64,000 nucleotides of DNA from NCBI GenBank assembly GCA_031282245.1, contig JAITEB010000015.1, positions 1-64,000 on the forward strand, in the 5' to 3' direction. Below are positions 24,362 through 33,375 of the stretch, in pieces. Within the stretch, counting starts at the first letter, position 1, and each line of letters starts with the position of its first letter. The stretch is from Oscillospiraceae bacterium (GTDB lineage: Bacteria > Bacillota > Clostridia > Oscillospirales > Ruminococcaceae). Below the pieces are notes generated by a model. The model saw only the letters and a list, made by a program, of their open reading frames with translations. It did not search any database and was not told the DNA's origin. The translations under genes and the position numbers were made by a program.

Positions 24362-25690
24362 TCAAAAGCAATTGTAGCGATAATAGGCCGTCCAAACGTC
24401 GGGAAATCGGCCTTATTTAACAGAATAGCCGGCCGGCGCCTCTCTATTGTGGAGGACAGCCCCGGCGTGACCCGCGACCGCCTTTATGCGGAGTTCGAAT
24501 GGCGCGGCCGGAGCTGTATGCTTGTGGATACCGGCGGGATTGAGCCGCATTCGGATGACGTTATTCTGTCGCAAATGCGGCGGCAGGCGCAGCTTGCAAT
24601 AGAAGCCGCCGATGCGGTGATTCTTGTGACGGACGTCCGCGCCGGGCTTACAGCCGACGACGAGGACGTTGCGCGGATGCTGCGCAGGAGCGGGCGGCCC
24701 GTTGTGCTCTGTGTCAACAAGTGCGACAGTCTGGGAGATCCTCCGCCGGAATTTTATGAATTTTATAATCTTGGCCTTGGCGAGCCGATTCCGGCTTCGT
24801 CGCTGCACGGACAGGGTACGGGCGATTTGCTGGACGCGGTTTTTGAATCCCTGCCCCCGGAAGAGGGCGAGAGCGAAGACGGCGGGAGAATCCGCGTGGC
24901 TGTGACGGGCAAACCGAACGTAGGCAAGTCTTCGCTGGTGAACAAAATCTGCGGCGAGGAGCGGACTATCGTTTCGGATATTCCCGGCACCACCCGCGAC
25001 GCTGTTGACCAAGACATAGACAACGATTTCGGGAATTATACTTTTATAGACACGGCGGGGATCCGCCGCAAAAGCAAAGTCGATGATAAAATAGAAAAAT
25101 ACAGCGTTCTGCGCGCGTTTATGGCCGTCGAGCGCGCGGATGTGTGCCTGATTCTGATAGACGCGGAGGAGGGTTTCACCGAGCAGGACAGCAAAGTCGC
25201 CGGATATGCCCACAACGCGGGCAAGCCCAGCGTCATCGCCGTGAACAAGTGGGATTTGATAGAAAAAGAAACTAACACAATGCGGGACTTTCAGTCCATT
25301 CTTGAGTTTAGTTTCAGTTTTATGAGCTATGCGCCGATTGTTTTTATATCGGCAAAAACCGGCCAGCGAATAGACAGACTGTTTGAGACCATCAATCGCG
25401 TGCACGAGCAGAACAAGCGCAGAATAGCCACCGGTAAGCTCAACGAAGTTTTGGCCGACGCAAGCGCGCGGGTTCAGCCGCCTTCCGATAAAGGACGCAG
25501 GCTGAAATTATATTATATGACGCAAATTTCGGCGGCGCCGCCCACTTTTGTGATTTTTGTGAATAATAAAGAGCTGTTTCACTTTTCTTACAGGCGCTAT
25601 ATAGAAAAGCAAATACGAGAAGCCTTCGGGCTTAAAGAAGTTCCCGTGCGGATGCTTGTCCGGGAACGCGGGGAAAGCTCGGCAAACTGA
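24359..25690 (+). CDS. der: Ribosome-assembly GTPase Der (EngA)
   Basis: 443 residues from the ATT at 24359. Two tandem GTPase domains: the first has GRPNVGKS, DTGGIE and NKCD; the second has GKPNVGKS, DTAGI and NKWD. A C-terminal KH-like domain ends with the FVIFVNN strand. Der acts in 50S subunit maturation and is essential. Relatives begin M-x-K-x-IVAI-x-GRPNVGKS, and the ATT codon falls exactly at that Met, with GGAGG 8 nt upstream. The only standard in-frame start further up is a GTG inside the repeat arm, which has no ribosome site. plsY follows 69 nt downstream. Confidence 0.93.
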   Translation: MSKAIVAIIGRPNVGKSALFNRIAGRRLSIVEDSPGVTRDRLYAEFEWRGRSCMLVDTGGIEPHSDDVILSQMRRQAQLAIEAADAVILVTDVRAGLTADDEDVARMLRRSGRPVVLCVNKCDSLGDPPPEFYEFYNLGLGEPIPASSLHGQGTGDLLDAVFESLPPEEGESEDGGRIRVAVTGKPNVGKSSLVNKICGEERTIVSDIPGTTRDAVDQDIDNDFGNYTFIDTAGIRRKSKVDDKIEKYSVLRAFMAVERADVCLILIDAEEGFTEQDSKVAGYAHNAGKPSVIAVNKWDLIEKETNTMRDFQSILEFSFSFMSYAPIVFISAKTGQRIDRLFETINRVHEQNKRRIATGKLNEVLADASARVQPPSDKGRRLKLYYMTQISAAPPTFVIFVNNKELFHFSYRRYIEKQIREAFGLKEVPVRMLVRERGESSAN

Positions 25691-25759
25691 CGCGCCGCTC
25701 CGCCTTCCGGCAGGAGGCATGCCGCCGACCCTTAAATCATCGAAAAACGGAGAAATGCT

Positions 25760-26383
25760 ATGATAATTATCGCTGTGTTAATAACGCTTTGTACAGGCTA
25801 TCTTATTGGCAGCGTAAGCTTTGCCGTAATTTTTTCCAGGGCCTTCGCCGGAAAGGACGTGCGCGCTCTTGGCAGCGGAAGCGCCGGAACCACAAACGTC
25901 TTCCGGAGCTTCGGCCCGGTTCCCGCTGTTCTGACGGCTGCCGGAGATTTTGGCAAAGGCGTTCTCTCGGCCTTTCTGGGCATTGTAATCTGCAGGGCGC
26001 TGGGGCAGGGCGGCTTGCCAGGCGCGTATATAGCGGGTTTCGGCGCGGTCGTTGGGCATATGGCGCCGGTCTTTTTCGGCTTCAAAGGAGGCAAATCCGT
26101 CATGACCACAGCCGGAATTATTTTGATGACGGACCCGCTCTGCCTGCTGATATTATTCGCTCTGTTTGCATTGGTTTTTTTATGCGGCAAAATTGTTTCT
26201 CTTTCGTCCATAAGCGTCGCCTTTGCCTATTTTATAATAACGCTTATTCTGCGGCGGCTTTTCTGGCCGGAGACGTGTTTTGCAATCGTTTCCGGCGGGC
26301 TTGTTATTTTTTTGCACAGGGCGAATATCGGGCGGCTTTTGCGCGGTGAGGAAGCTAAAATTACAAATAAGCGGCGGCTGTAA
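25760..26383 (+). CDS. plsY: Acyl-phosphate:glycerol-3-phosphate acyltransferase
   Basis: 207 residues with five to six membrane segments. The three PlsY motifs are visible: GSVSFAVIFSR, the GSGSAGTTNVFRSFG loop, and GHMAPVFFGFKGGKSV. It adds the first acyl chain to glycerol-3-phosphate in membrane lipid synthesis. It follows der as in many Firmicutes, presumably in one transcript. The ATG has an AACGGAG site. Confidence 0.94.
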   Translation: MIIIAVLITLCTGYLIGSVSFAVIFSRAFAGKDVRALGSGSAGTTNVFRSFGPVPAVLTAAGDFGKGVLSAFLGIVICRALGQGGLPGAYIAGFGAVVGHMAPVFFGFKGGKSVMTTAGIILMTDPLCLLILFALFALVFLCGKIVSLSSISVAFAYFIITLILRRLFWPETCFAIVSGGLVIFLHRANIGRLLRGEEAKITNKRRL

Positions 26384-26395
26384 ACAGCCGCCGCT
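26370..26395. terminator. GC-rich hairpin between convergent plsY and hexokinase
   Basis: AGCGGCGGCTG (26370-26380), loop TAAA, CAGCCGCCGCT (26385-26395). The T-run is poor on either side. Confidence 0.65.
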
Positions 26396-26412
26396 GAACA
26401 AACAAGATAAAT

Positions 26413-27735
26413 TTAATTGAGCAAAGCCGCCGCCGCCGTTCCGATAAGCGTCGCGTTGTCAAGCTTCTGAAACTCGAACCACAGGCCAAGCCGGTCGTTG
26501 ATATATATTTTTGAGTAATAATCCAGTTTTGGCCGCAGAAGCTTGGATTTGTAGAATGTCGTCCCCTCGGCGACGACGCAGACAGGCCGCGTCGGGTCGC
26601 TTCCGCTGCCTGTTTTAAGCATTACAGAAGCGATGTTTACCGCGACGAGCTTTGCCGTGCGCTCGAAAACCGCATCCAGCAAATAATAAAGCGTCAGCCG
26701 GTCGTCTTCGTTTCCTTCGACAAAAGCGGCAAGAAGGTTGTCGCCGTCGGGGTAAGTGCAGAACTCGTCCACACTGCGCATCGTAATGTCCCTGATGTGG
26801 GAGAACTTGTCCGCAAAATCGGCGGAGAACAGACCTTCGCGTATCGCAAAATTAATCACATGATAAATCAGCGTCCCCAGATACGCCCCTGAAATCATTT
26901 TTTCGTAAATACTTTGGCCGGGGGTGACGGTAGCCGCGTCAAAGAATTTGTCAATATCCCCGCTGGGCACTTTGAGAAAGCCTCCCGCTTCTATGTTTAT
27001 GCCCATTTTTTCCGGAAGCCCCGCGCTGTCTATTTTGGAGATTTTTTCGCTCTTTTCGATATAGCTTGTGTTGGTGCCAGTGCCCAGAATAAAACCGATA
27101 TAATCGCTGAAGGTACGCCTGGAGCTTGCGGAAATTCCCGCAATCATAGAAGCGACCGTGTCGTTGAGAAGTACAAAACGCTTGTCTTTCTCAACGCCTT
27201 TTTTGCGCAGCGCGGCGTTTATTCCCGCTCCTATTTCAAGGCCGGGCAGACCTTTTATATCTATTTCTTTTGTAAAGCGGATCAGCTTGCCGTCTTTGTT
27301 TGGCAGGATCTCCGTCGGGTAGGAGAAACAAAAGCCGATAGAATCCGTGTTGCTCTTGCCGATAAGGGGCAGAAGCTCGTCCGCGATCGTATTAAAAAAC
27401 TCGTCCGCGCTCACTTCTTCGTTGGGCTTCAGGTTTGTCCCCAGCATGGGAAAGACTTTAAAATCGTTTATCACGGCCTTTTTGCGCTCGTCGAAAGTGA
27501 CGGTGGCGATGCGGAAATTCGTCCCGCCCGCGTCCATCACAATGACCGTTTTATAAGCGGGGATATTTTCGCTCACTGTAAGATACGTCGGCAGCATAAG
27601 CAGCGACGACGGCTTGCCTTCCAGACCATTTTCCATTTCGCTGACAAAATCCTTGCAGCGCCTGTCAAAATCCAAATCCTCATAGTGCATCCCATATTTT
27701 TTCATGAAAGCTTCGGCTTTAATTTTATGTTCCAC
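26413..27735 (-). CDS. Eukaryotic-type hexokinase family protein
   Basis: 440 residues. The hexokinase pattern is clear: VIVMDAGGTNFRIATV (phosphate-1), SIGFCFSYPTEI, the sugar-binding RFTKEIDIKGLPG, LLNDTVASMIAG with the catalytic Asp, IGFILGTGTNTSYIE, and NIEAGGF. This is the long hexokinase type best known from eukaryotes, not the ROK or GlcK type usual in Firmicutes. It should phosphorylate a hexose with ATP in the cytosol. GGAGGA lies upstream of the ATG. The gene follows 27 nt after another ASKHA-fold gene, so the two form an operon. Confidence 0.88.
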   Translation of the reverse strand: MEHKIKAEAFMKKYGMHYEDLDFDRRCKDFVSEMENGLEGKPSSLLMLPTYLTVSENIPAYKTVIVMDAGGTNFRIATVTFDERKKAVINDFKVFPMLGTNLKPNEEVSADEFFNTIADELLPLIGKSNTDSIGFCFSYPTEILPNKDGKLIRFTKEIDIKGLPGLEIGAGINAALRKKGVEKDKRFVLLNDTVASMIAGISASSRRTFSDYIGFILGTGTNTSYIEKSEKISKIDSAGLPEKMGINIEAGGFLKVPSGDIDKFFDAATVTPGQSIYEKMISGAYLGTLIYHVINFAIREGLFSADFADKFSHIRDITMRSVDEFCTYPDGDNLLAAFVEGNEDDRLTLYYLLDAVFERTAKLVAVNIASVMLKTGSGSDPTRPVCVVAEGTTFYKSKLLRPKLDYYSKIYINDRLGLWFEFQKLDNATLIGTAAAALLN

Positions 27736-27762
27736 AAAAATCCTCCTCTTTTCTGCTTGTTC

Positions 27763-29139
27763 CTACAAGCTTGCCGCCACGACCGACTGTCCCAGCCTGC
27801 GGAATTTCTCATCCGGCAGCGCCAGCTTGACGGATTTTGCGGTTTCCGGATATTCTTCGTCAAGAATGCGCTGAGCGGTTTCGACTATAATATCGCCTCC
27901 TTTGCCCGACATGACGCGCCCAAGCAGCAGTATGTGCTTAAGTCTGTAGAACTTGGCGTAGTACGGGATTGTGTGCGCCAGATATGCCCCTATAGTCTCA
28001 AAAACCGGGCGGGCGCGTTTGTCGCCGCTTTCCATCAGTTCCTGAACATATTTCAGCTTTTTGGCGAGCGTCAATCCGCCGTCAATTTCTATCCCCGCCT
28101 TTTCCGCAAGCCGGATTACTGCGTCCTGGGAAAAATATTTGCAGCCCACGCCGTCGTCGCCCGACCATTCGTCGCGCGCGCGCCCCGCGCCGACGTCCAC
28201 CGGAGCAAAAGCAAGCTCGTTCAGCCAGCCGGTGACATAGCCGTCCCTGTTGACATAGCCGACCGCCTCGGACGTGCCCATGGCAAGACCGATAACTTCG
28301 TTTTCGCCGATGGCGGAAGCCCCCGCAAGCGCCGACACATCCCCGTCGTTCACCACGGTAAGGGGCACGTCTCCGATAGCTTTTGCGGCGTTGATATAAA
28401 TATCTTTGACTTTCGCCTCAAACAAATCTTTGGGGACTTTGAGGAAGAGAGAAGCCACCATTGCGCGGTTCGCCACATAAATCCCCGCCGAAGAGACGCC
28501 GATTGCGTCAACCCTGGGCATTTTGGAAGCGGCGGTTTTAAAAGCCGTCAAAATCTCGTTATAGTGATAATCCGGATCCTCGGTCAGCTTGGGCAGCCAA
28601 AGCACTTCTTCGGAATAAACCGGCTCGCCGTCAATCACTGCCGAAACTTTCCGGTCGGAGCCGCCAGCGTCAAAACCTATGCGGCAGCCTTTGATATTCC
28701 CGCCGATAGGTTTCGGGCTTTCGTTTTCTTCTGGAAGCCCGTCTTCCGGGACAGCCAGAACCTCAAAATTTTTTTCATAGACGCCGGACATAAAATCAAA
28801 ATCAAAGGCGCGTTCGCCTTCCGGGGAATAAATCCGCTTTATTTTTTCCGCCAGAGCGTCGTCCCCGGAAATATAAACCCGCCAGCCGCCAGCCGCCCAA
28901 AGCAGCATTTTGAGCGTGCGCTCCGCGTAAAGCAAATCCGCCTGCGCAAACTCGGGAGTTCCGTGGATTTTCAGTTCCCGCCGGGACACAAGGCCGTTTT
29001 CCCTTTCAAGGGCTATCGTAATTGCTTTGCCGTTTTCCGCGGATTTTTCAAACGCCTCCGAAAATCCGTAAAGCGGGATATACTCGCTGTCAAGCGCAGG
29101 CTGATTGCTTATTGACGTTTTGATTCCTTTCAGTTCCAC
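27763..29139 (-). CDS. ASKHA-fold sugar kinase-like protein with a long N-terminal extension
   Basis: 458 residues. From about residue 150 it has an actin-like ATPase core: CRIGFDAGGSDRKVSAV (phosphate-1), GVSSAGIYVAN, LTVVNDGDVSALAG (phosphate-2 with Asp), and GLAMGTSEAVGYV. This is closest in look to ROK/BadF-type kinases. The first ~150 residues resemble nothing I can name. Being first in an operon with a hexokinase suggests sugar or amino-sugar phosphorylation or sensing. The substrate is unknown. GGAGG is present before the ATG. Confidence 0.7.
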   Translation of the reverse strand: MELKGIKTSISNQPALDSEYIPLYGFSEAFEKSAENGKAITIALERENGLVSRRELKIHGTPEFAQADLLYAERTLKMLLWAAGGWRVYISGDDALAEKIKRIYSPEGERAFDFDFMSGVYEKNFEVLAVPEDGLPEENESPKPIGGNIKGCRIGFDAGGSDRKVSAVIDGEPVYSEEVLWLPKLTEDPDYHYNEILTAFKTAASKMPRVDAIGVSSAGIYVANRAMVASLFLKVPKDLFEAKVKDIYINAAKAIGDVPLTVVNDGDVSALAGASAIGENEVIGLAMGTSEAVGYVNRDGYVTGWLNELAFAPVDVGAGRARDEWSGDDGVGCKYFSQDAVIRLAEKAGIEIDGGLTLAKKLKYVQELMESGDKRARPVFETIGAYLAHTIPYYAKFYRLKHILLLGRVMSGKGGDIIVETAQRILDEEYPETAKSVKLALPDEKFRRLGQSVVAASL

Positions 29140-29200
29140 AGTGCTTTGCCTCCTGAGTATTTATTATTTACGCGAATGGCGAGTTCGCATTTATATTTTT

Positions 29201-29228
29201 ATTATATAATTTGAGGAAACAAAGTCAA
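29201..29228 (-). promoter_or_regulatory. Promoter of the ASKHA-hexokinase operon
   Basis: On the minus strand: TTGACT (29223-29228), 16-nt spacer, TATAAT (29201-29206). Confidence 0.6.
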
Positions 29229-29304
29229 TAAACAAAACAAAAAGCTTTTTTATAATTGTGTTAAATAATTGCTCTGACTGTTTTGCGTCAAATTGCGCTG
29301 TGCA

Positions 29305-29352
29305 AAATAAAAAGTGGGGAGCGGCGAAAACGCCGCTCCCCACTTTTTATTT
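29305..29352 (-). terminator. Terminator of gpr
   Basis: 22-bp perfect stem: 29305-29326 pairs with 29331-29352, core GTGGGGAGCGGCG, loop AAAA, T-rich 3' arm. It lies just past the gpr stop codon. Confidence 0.92.
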
Positions 29353-29355
29353 CGT

Positions 29356-30240
29356 TCACGAGACAAGATATTCTATATCCTTTGCGGCCACTTCCGGCTG
29401 AAGCGCGCGGTTTATGGCCATTGCCACAACGCGGGAAGCGCGGCTGATTATCAGGTCTATTTCCTTGGGGGTGAGCATCATGGGCTCGCCCCTTGGCTCA
29501 ATCTTGTCTTTATAGGCCGAAAGATCGTCTGTCTGGGCTATTTCTTTTATCAGGCTTATCAGGTCTACGACCGTGGGAGTGCCGATGGAGATAACAGGGC
29601 AGCCAAGGCTCTGCGCCGAAATTTCTTTGCGTTTGTTCAAAACCCCGGAGCCGGGGGATATTCCCGTATTGCTTATCTGTATTGTAGTTCCCAGACGGCT
29701 TGCCGAGCGCGAAGCCAGCGCGTCTATCACTATCACCACTCCGGGGGAAATCTCGCTGACGACAGAGTGTATTATTTCCGCCGTTTCAACGCCCGTCTGC
29801 CCCAGCACTCCCGGGGAAATGGCCGCGACGGGGCGAAGCATTTCCAGCCCTGTGGAACGCTTTACATCGTCTGATATATGTCGCGTGGCAAGAATGCGTT
29901 CTATCACGCTGGGGCCAAGCGCGTCCGGGGTGATATTCCTGTTGCCCAGCCCGACTACAAGGGCCAAATCTTTGTTTTTTGGCAGCAGACAGGCGATTTT
30001 CCCCGCAATAATTTCTATTTCCTCACTGGCCATTTCTATATTGTCCGAAAATGGCGGGCAGCTTATTGTGATATACTCGCCCATCGGCTTGTTCATGCGG
30101 AGGGCGCCCATCGGGCTTGTAATATTAATCATAGAGACGGTCATTTTCCCGTGTTTTTCAGAGCTGGTATAAACGCCTTTCCCGTCACCGGCTTTCAGCA
30201 TTTCATGTATTTCAAGCGCAAGATCCGTGCGAGATTCCAT
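29356..30240 (-). CDS. gpr: Germination protease
   Basis: 294 residues. The GPR family is recognised by MINITSPMGALRMNKPMGEYITI (quoted in parts), VVGLGNRNITPDALGP, SPGVLGQTGVET, VIVIDALASRS, and NTGISPGSGVLN. This is the aspartic-type endopeptidase that degrades small acid-soluble DNA-binding proteins when spores germinate. It starts MESRTDLALE, so a short propeptide is likely, as in the zymogen. It is divergent from spoVAC. Its presence shows that the organism or its recent ancestors form endospores. Confidence 0.94.
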   Translation of the reverse strand: MESRTDLALEIHEMLKAGDGKGVYTSSEKHGKMTVSMINITSPMGALRMNKPMGEYITISCPPFSDNIEMASEEIEIIAGKIACLLPKNKDLALVVGLGNRNITPDALGPSVIERILATRHISDDVKRSTGLEMLRPVAAISPGVLGQTGVETAEIIHSVVSEISPGVVIVIDALASRSASRLGTTIQISNTGISPGSGVLNKRKEISAQSLGCPVISIGTPTVVDLISLIKEIAQTDDLSAYKDKIEPRGEPMMLTPKEIDLIISRASRVVAMAINRALQPEVAAKDIEYLVS

Positions 30241-30326
30241 TTTTTATACAGTCCTTCCGAGTTTATAATACAAGCCGTTTTTGCTTTATAAAATAAATTT
30301 TCTCCATGGCTGTTAAATATATACTT

Positions 30327-30356
30327 GTATGATCGCGCGAATTCTGACAAATTATA
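30327..30356 (+). promoter_or_regulatory. Candidate sigma-G promoter of the spoVA operon
   Basis: GTATG (30327-30331), 18-nt spacer, AATTATA (30350-30356). Compared with the known forespore consensus (GHATR-N18-CATWHTA) only the first base of the -10 differs. Confidence 0.5.
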
Positions 30357-30436
30357 TTAACGTGTATTTTGTCTGCTTTATATATATCACAGGCGGCGGA
30401 ATCTAAAAATAAAATTAAAAGGGGCTTAATTTATAT

Positions 30437-30883
30437 ATGAGCGTCACAGTAAACGACTATGCGGAACTTGTCAAAGAGCGCAGCCCGAAATCGGCGGTCT
30501 GGAAAAACTGCGTCTCGGCCTATATATGGGGCGGCGGAATTTGCCTTTTTGGGGAGTTTATCGCGAATTTAATAATACGTTTCTTCAAGATAGAAAAAAA
30601 AGAAGCGCTTGGATTTGCGTCCATCGCGCTGATATTTATCGCAATAGCCCTGACGGGGCTCAATGTTTTTGACAGCATCGCCAAAAAAGCAAAAGCGGGA
30701 ACGCTTGTCCCGATCACAGGCTTTGCGAACTCCATGGCCTCACCCGCGCTGGAATTCCGCAGCGAAGGCTTTGTCGCGGGGCTTGGGGCAAAAATTTTCG
30801 TCATCGCAGGCCCCGTGATAGTCTACGGTCTTTCGGCTTCCGTTTTGTATGGGCTTATTATATATATTTTCAAATTGTTCTAA
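30437..30883 (+). CDS. spoVAC: Stage V sporulation protein AC, spore-membrane channel subunit
   Basis: 148 residues with four membrane segments. GGGICLFGEFIANL and the ITGFANSMASPALEFRSEGF motif are typical of SpoVAC, part of the channel in the spore inner membrane that moves dipicolinic acid in during sporulation and out during germination. It is first of three genes (AC-AD-AE). AAAAGGGG lies before the ATG. Confidence 0.94.
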   Translation: MSVTVNDYAELVKERSPKSAVWKNCVSAYIWGGGICLFGEFIANLIIRFFKIEKKEALGFASIALIFIAIALTGLNVFDSIAKKAKAGTLVPITGFANSMASPALEFRSEGFVAGLGAKIFVIAGPVIVYGLSASVLYGLIIYIFKLF

Positions 30884-30906
30884 AAAAATTAAACTGGAGA
30901 TAAAAA

Positions 30907-31920
30907 ATGCCAAAACGCACAGGAAAAAAGACTATTTTATTTGAAAAGCCTCCCTCGATCATATCTTCCGGTTCCGTAGCGGGAAAAAAAGAGGGCGAAG
31001 GCCCCCTTGCCCCTTATTTTGACACAATCATGAAAGAAAGCCGCATGGGTCAGCCCTCCTGGGAAAAAGCCGAAAGACTTATGCAGAAAAACAGCGCCCA
31101 AAAAGCCCTTGAGAAAGCCGGGCTTGCCTTCTCCGATATAGACTATATTTTCGCGGGGGATTTGCTGAACCAGTGCGTAAGCTCGTCCTACGCCTTCCGG
31201 GAGTATGATGTCTCGTTTTTCGGGCTGTACGGGGCCTGCTCCACAATAGCGGAATCGCTATGCCTTGCGGCGGTCTTTGCGGAAAGCGGCGCGGCGAAAA
31301 ACTGTCTGTGCGCCACATCGTCGCACTTTTGTTCGGCGGAAAGGCAATTCAGATTCCCGCTTGAATACGGCGGCCAGCTCACCCCGACTTCGCAGTGGAC
31401 GGCCACAGCCGCAGGAGCGTTTATAGTTTCTTCCAGCGGGGCCGCGCCGTTTGTCCGGGCGGCCACTGTCGGCGCAATAGAAGATCTGGGCATAAAAGAT
31501 ATAAACAACATGGGCGCGGCGATGGCTCCCGCCGCCGCCAAAACTATCGGGAACTTCCTGGCCGACACAAAGACCAAACCGTCGGACTATGACCTGATAT
31601 TAAGCGGGGATTTGGGGAAAGTGGGTTCCGACATGCTTCTTCAGCTTCTGAAGCGCGAAGGCGTCGACATTTCACAAAACCACAACGACTGCGGCCTGAT
31701 TTTGTTCGACGAATCGCAGGAAGTGAACGCGGGGGCCTCCGGAGCGGGCTGTTCGGCGGCGGTTCTGGCCTCTTATATAATGCCAAAGCTGAAAAGCGGC
31801 GAACTGGGCGACATCCTGTTTGTCGCGACGGGGGCGCTTATGAGCACCCTGACCGTACAGCAGGGGGAAAGCATCCCCTGCATAGCGCATCTTGTCCGTC
31901 TCAGCCACGGATTGCTTTAA
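30907..31920 (+). CDS. spoVAD: Stage V sporulation protein AD, dipicolinate-binding subunit
   Basis: 337 residues, thiolase-like fold. Family pieces: PSIISSGSVAGKKEGEGPL, FDTIMKESRMGQPSWEKAE, GLYGACSTIAESL, and ATSSHFCSAERQFRFPLEYG. SpoVAD binds dipicolinic acid on the outer face of the spore inner membrane. It sits 23 nt after spoVAC. Confidence 0.96.
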   Translation: MPKRTGKKTILFEKPPSIISSGSVAGKKEGEGPLAPYFDTIMKESRMGQPSWEKAERLMQKNSAQKALEKAGLAFSDIDYIFAGDLLNQCVSSSYAFREYDVSFFGLYGACSTIAESLCLAAVFAESGAAKNCLCATSSHFCSAERQFRFPLEYGGQLTPTSQWTATAAGAFIVSSSGAAPFVRAATVGAIEDLGIKDINNMGAAMAPAAAKTIGNFLADTKTKPSDYDLILSGDLGKVGSDMLLQLLKREGVDISQNHNDCGLILFDESQEVNAGASGAGCSAAVLASYIMPKLKSGELGDILFVATGALMSTLTVQQGESIPCIAHLVRLSHGLL

Positions 31921-31951
31921 TTTATCCCAACCAGAAAGGGCAAATTTTTTA

Positions 31952-32311
31952 ATGAATTATCTGTTTGCGTTTTTAACAGGCGGGGCGCTGTGCGCCATCG
32001 GCCAGCTGTTGATAGACAAAACAAAACTTACCCCAGCCAGAATACTGGTCGCATATGTAGCTGCGGGCGTTGTCTTCAGCGGACTGGGACTTTATCAGCC
32101 GCTTGTAGATTTAGCGGGCGCGGGCGCGACGGTGCCGCTGACCGGTTTTGGCCATGTTCTTGCGGACGGCGTGCGGGAGGCCGTTGCGGAAGAAGGCTTA
32201 TTTGGCGTTCTTACGGGCGGTTTCACCGCGACAGCCGGGGGAATTGCGGCGGCGGTTTTCTTTTCGTTCATTGCCGCGGTGATATTCAAACCCAAAGATA
32301 AATCAGAATAG
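31952..32311 (+). CDS. spoVAE: Stage V sporulation protein AE, channel subunit
   Basis: 119 residues with three to four membrane segments. FAFLTGGALCAIGQLLIDKTKLTPARILV and VPLTGFGHVLADGVREAV (quoted in parts) match SpoVAEb. I chose ATG 31952 with AGAAAGGG upstream, after the spoVAD stop. It completes the AC-AD-AEb trio found in most Clostridia. Confidence 0.94.
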   Translation: MNYLFAFLTGGALCAIGQLLIDKTKLTPARILVAYVAAGVVFSGLGLYQPLVDLAGAGATVPLTGFGHVLADGVREAVAEEGLFGVLTGGFTATAGGIAAAVFFSFIAAVIFKPKDKSE

Positions 32312-32331
32312 CCGAAAATTACGATTTATTT

Positions 32332-33273
32332 TTATTTACCCATTTGAACCGCATTTCCCTGCCAGTTTTTAGCGATATACTCCGCCGCGGCGACGCCCGC
32401 CACGGCCCCGTCCGCCGCCGCCGTGACAAGCTGGCGCAGAGGTTTTGTTCTTGCGTCTCCGGCGGCAAAAACCCCTTTTATAGAAGTCTTGCAATCCTCC
32501 CCGGCCTGAATATATCCATGCGCGTCAAGCGCCACCAAACCCGCGAGAAATCCCGTTTCGGGCGCCTGTCCCACAGCCGCAAAGACCCCGCTGAGATTTA
32601 GTTCGCGCGCTTCGCCGTTTTGGTTTATCAAAATTTTTTCGACGCTTTCTCCGCCGCGGATTTCTGTCACAGCGCTGTTCATAAGAAAAGTCACGTTTGG
32701 CGTTTTTTCCAGGGCGGCGACGGTTTTGCCGTCTCCACGGAAGCTGTTCCGGCGGTGGATAATATAAACTTGCGAACATATATTCGCCAGAAACAGCGCG
32801 TCGTCCAGCGCGGTATTGCCGCCGCCGACAACGCAGGTATTTTTATTTTTAAAAAAATTCCCGTCGCAGCTTGCGCAGTAAGAAACCCCGCGCCCGATAA
32901 ACTTTTCTTCGCCGGGGCAGCCAAGTTTTCGGGGGACGCCGCCATTGGCAAGTATGACGGTCTTCGCTTCGTATTCGCCGCGGCGGGTTTTGATTATTTT
33001 ATTCTGCCCGGAGAGCGAGAGCGAGAGTACAGCCTGAGTTTTGATTTCCGCGCCGAAAGACGCCGCTTGATTTTTCAGCGCCATGGAATAATCAAAGCCG
33101 CTGATATGCGGCAGGGCGGGATAATTTTCTATCTCCGGGCTGTTAAGTATTTGGCCGCCGGGGGCGCTTTTTTCAAGAACCAGTGTGCGAAGGCCGTTTC
33201 TTGCGCAATAAATCGCCGCAGTAAGCCCCGCTGTGCCGCCTCCTGTAATTATGCTGTCATACAGTTCTGTCAT
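32332..33273 (-). CDS. trxB: Thioredoxin reductase
   Basis: 313 residues. FAD site [17 protein letters not shown] at the N-terminus, redox pair CASC ([10 protein letters not shown]), NADPH site [12 protein letters not shown], and C-terminal FAD contact GVFAAGDAR. It reduces thioredoxin or a related disulfide carrier. The length is normal. GGAGG lies before the ATG. It is convergent with the spoVA operon and has no thioredoxin gene nearby. Confidence 0.92.
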   Translation of the reverse strand: MTELYDSIITGGGTAGLTAAIYCARNGLRTLVLEKSAPGGQILNSPEIENYPALPHISGFDYSMALKNQAASFGAEIKTQAVLSLSLSGQNKIIKTRRGEYEAKTVILANGGVPRKLGCPGEEKFIGRGVSYCASCDGNFFKNKNTCVVGGGNTALDDALFLANICSQVYIIHRRNSFRGDGKTVAALEKTPNVTFLMNSAVTEIRGGESVEKILINQNGEARELNLSGVFAAVGQAPETGFLAGLVALDAHGYIQAGEDCKTSIKGVFAAGDARTKPLRQLVTAAADGAVAGVAAAEYIAKNWQGNAVQMGK

Positions 33274-33375
33274 ACTGTTTTTTCCTCCGGTTATTTTTTA
33301 ATTTTACATATTGCGTTCCCCTGCGGCCAGGGCTTATTTTTATTATACCCGTATACCCGGCTTTTACTGCTTCGC

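Noticed and set aside
26914-29115. A 733-codon open frame on the plus strand opposite both kinase genes
   Set aside because: It is fully antisense to two genes with clear motifs, has no recognisable domain and no ribosome site, and is rich in Phe, Arg and His as expected of a codon-bias shadow.
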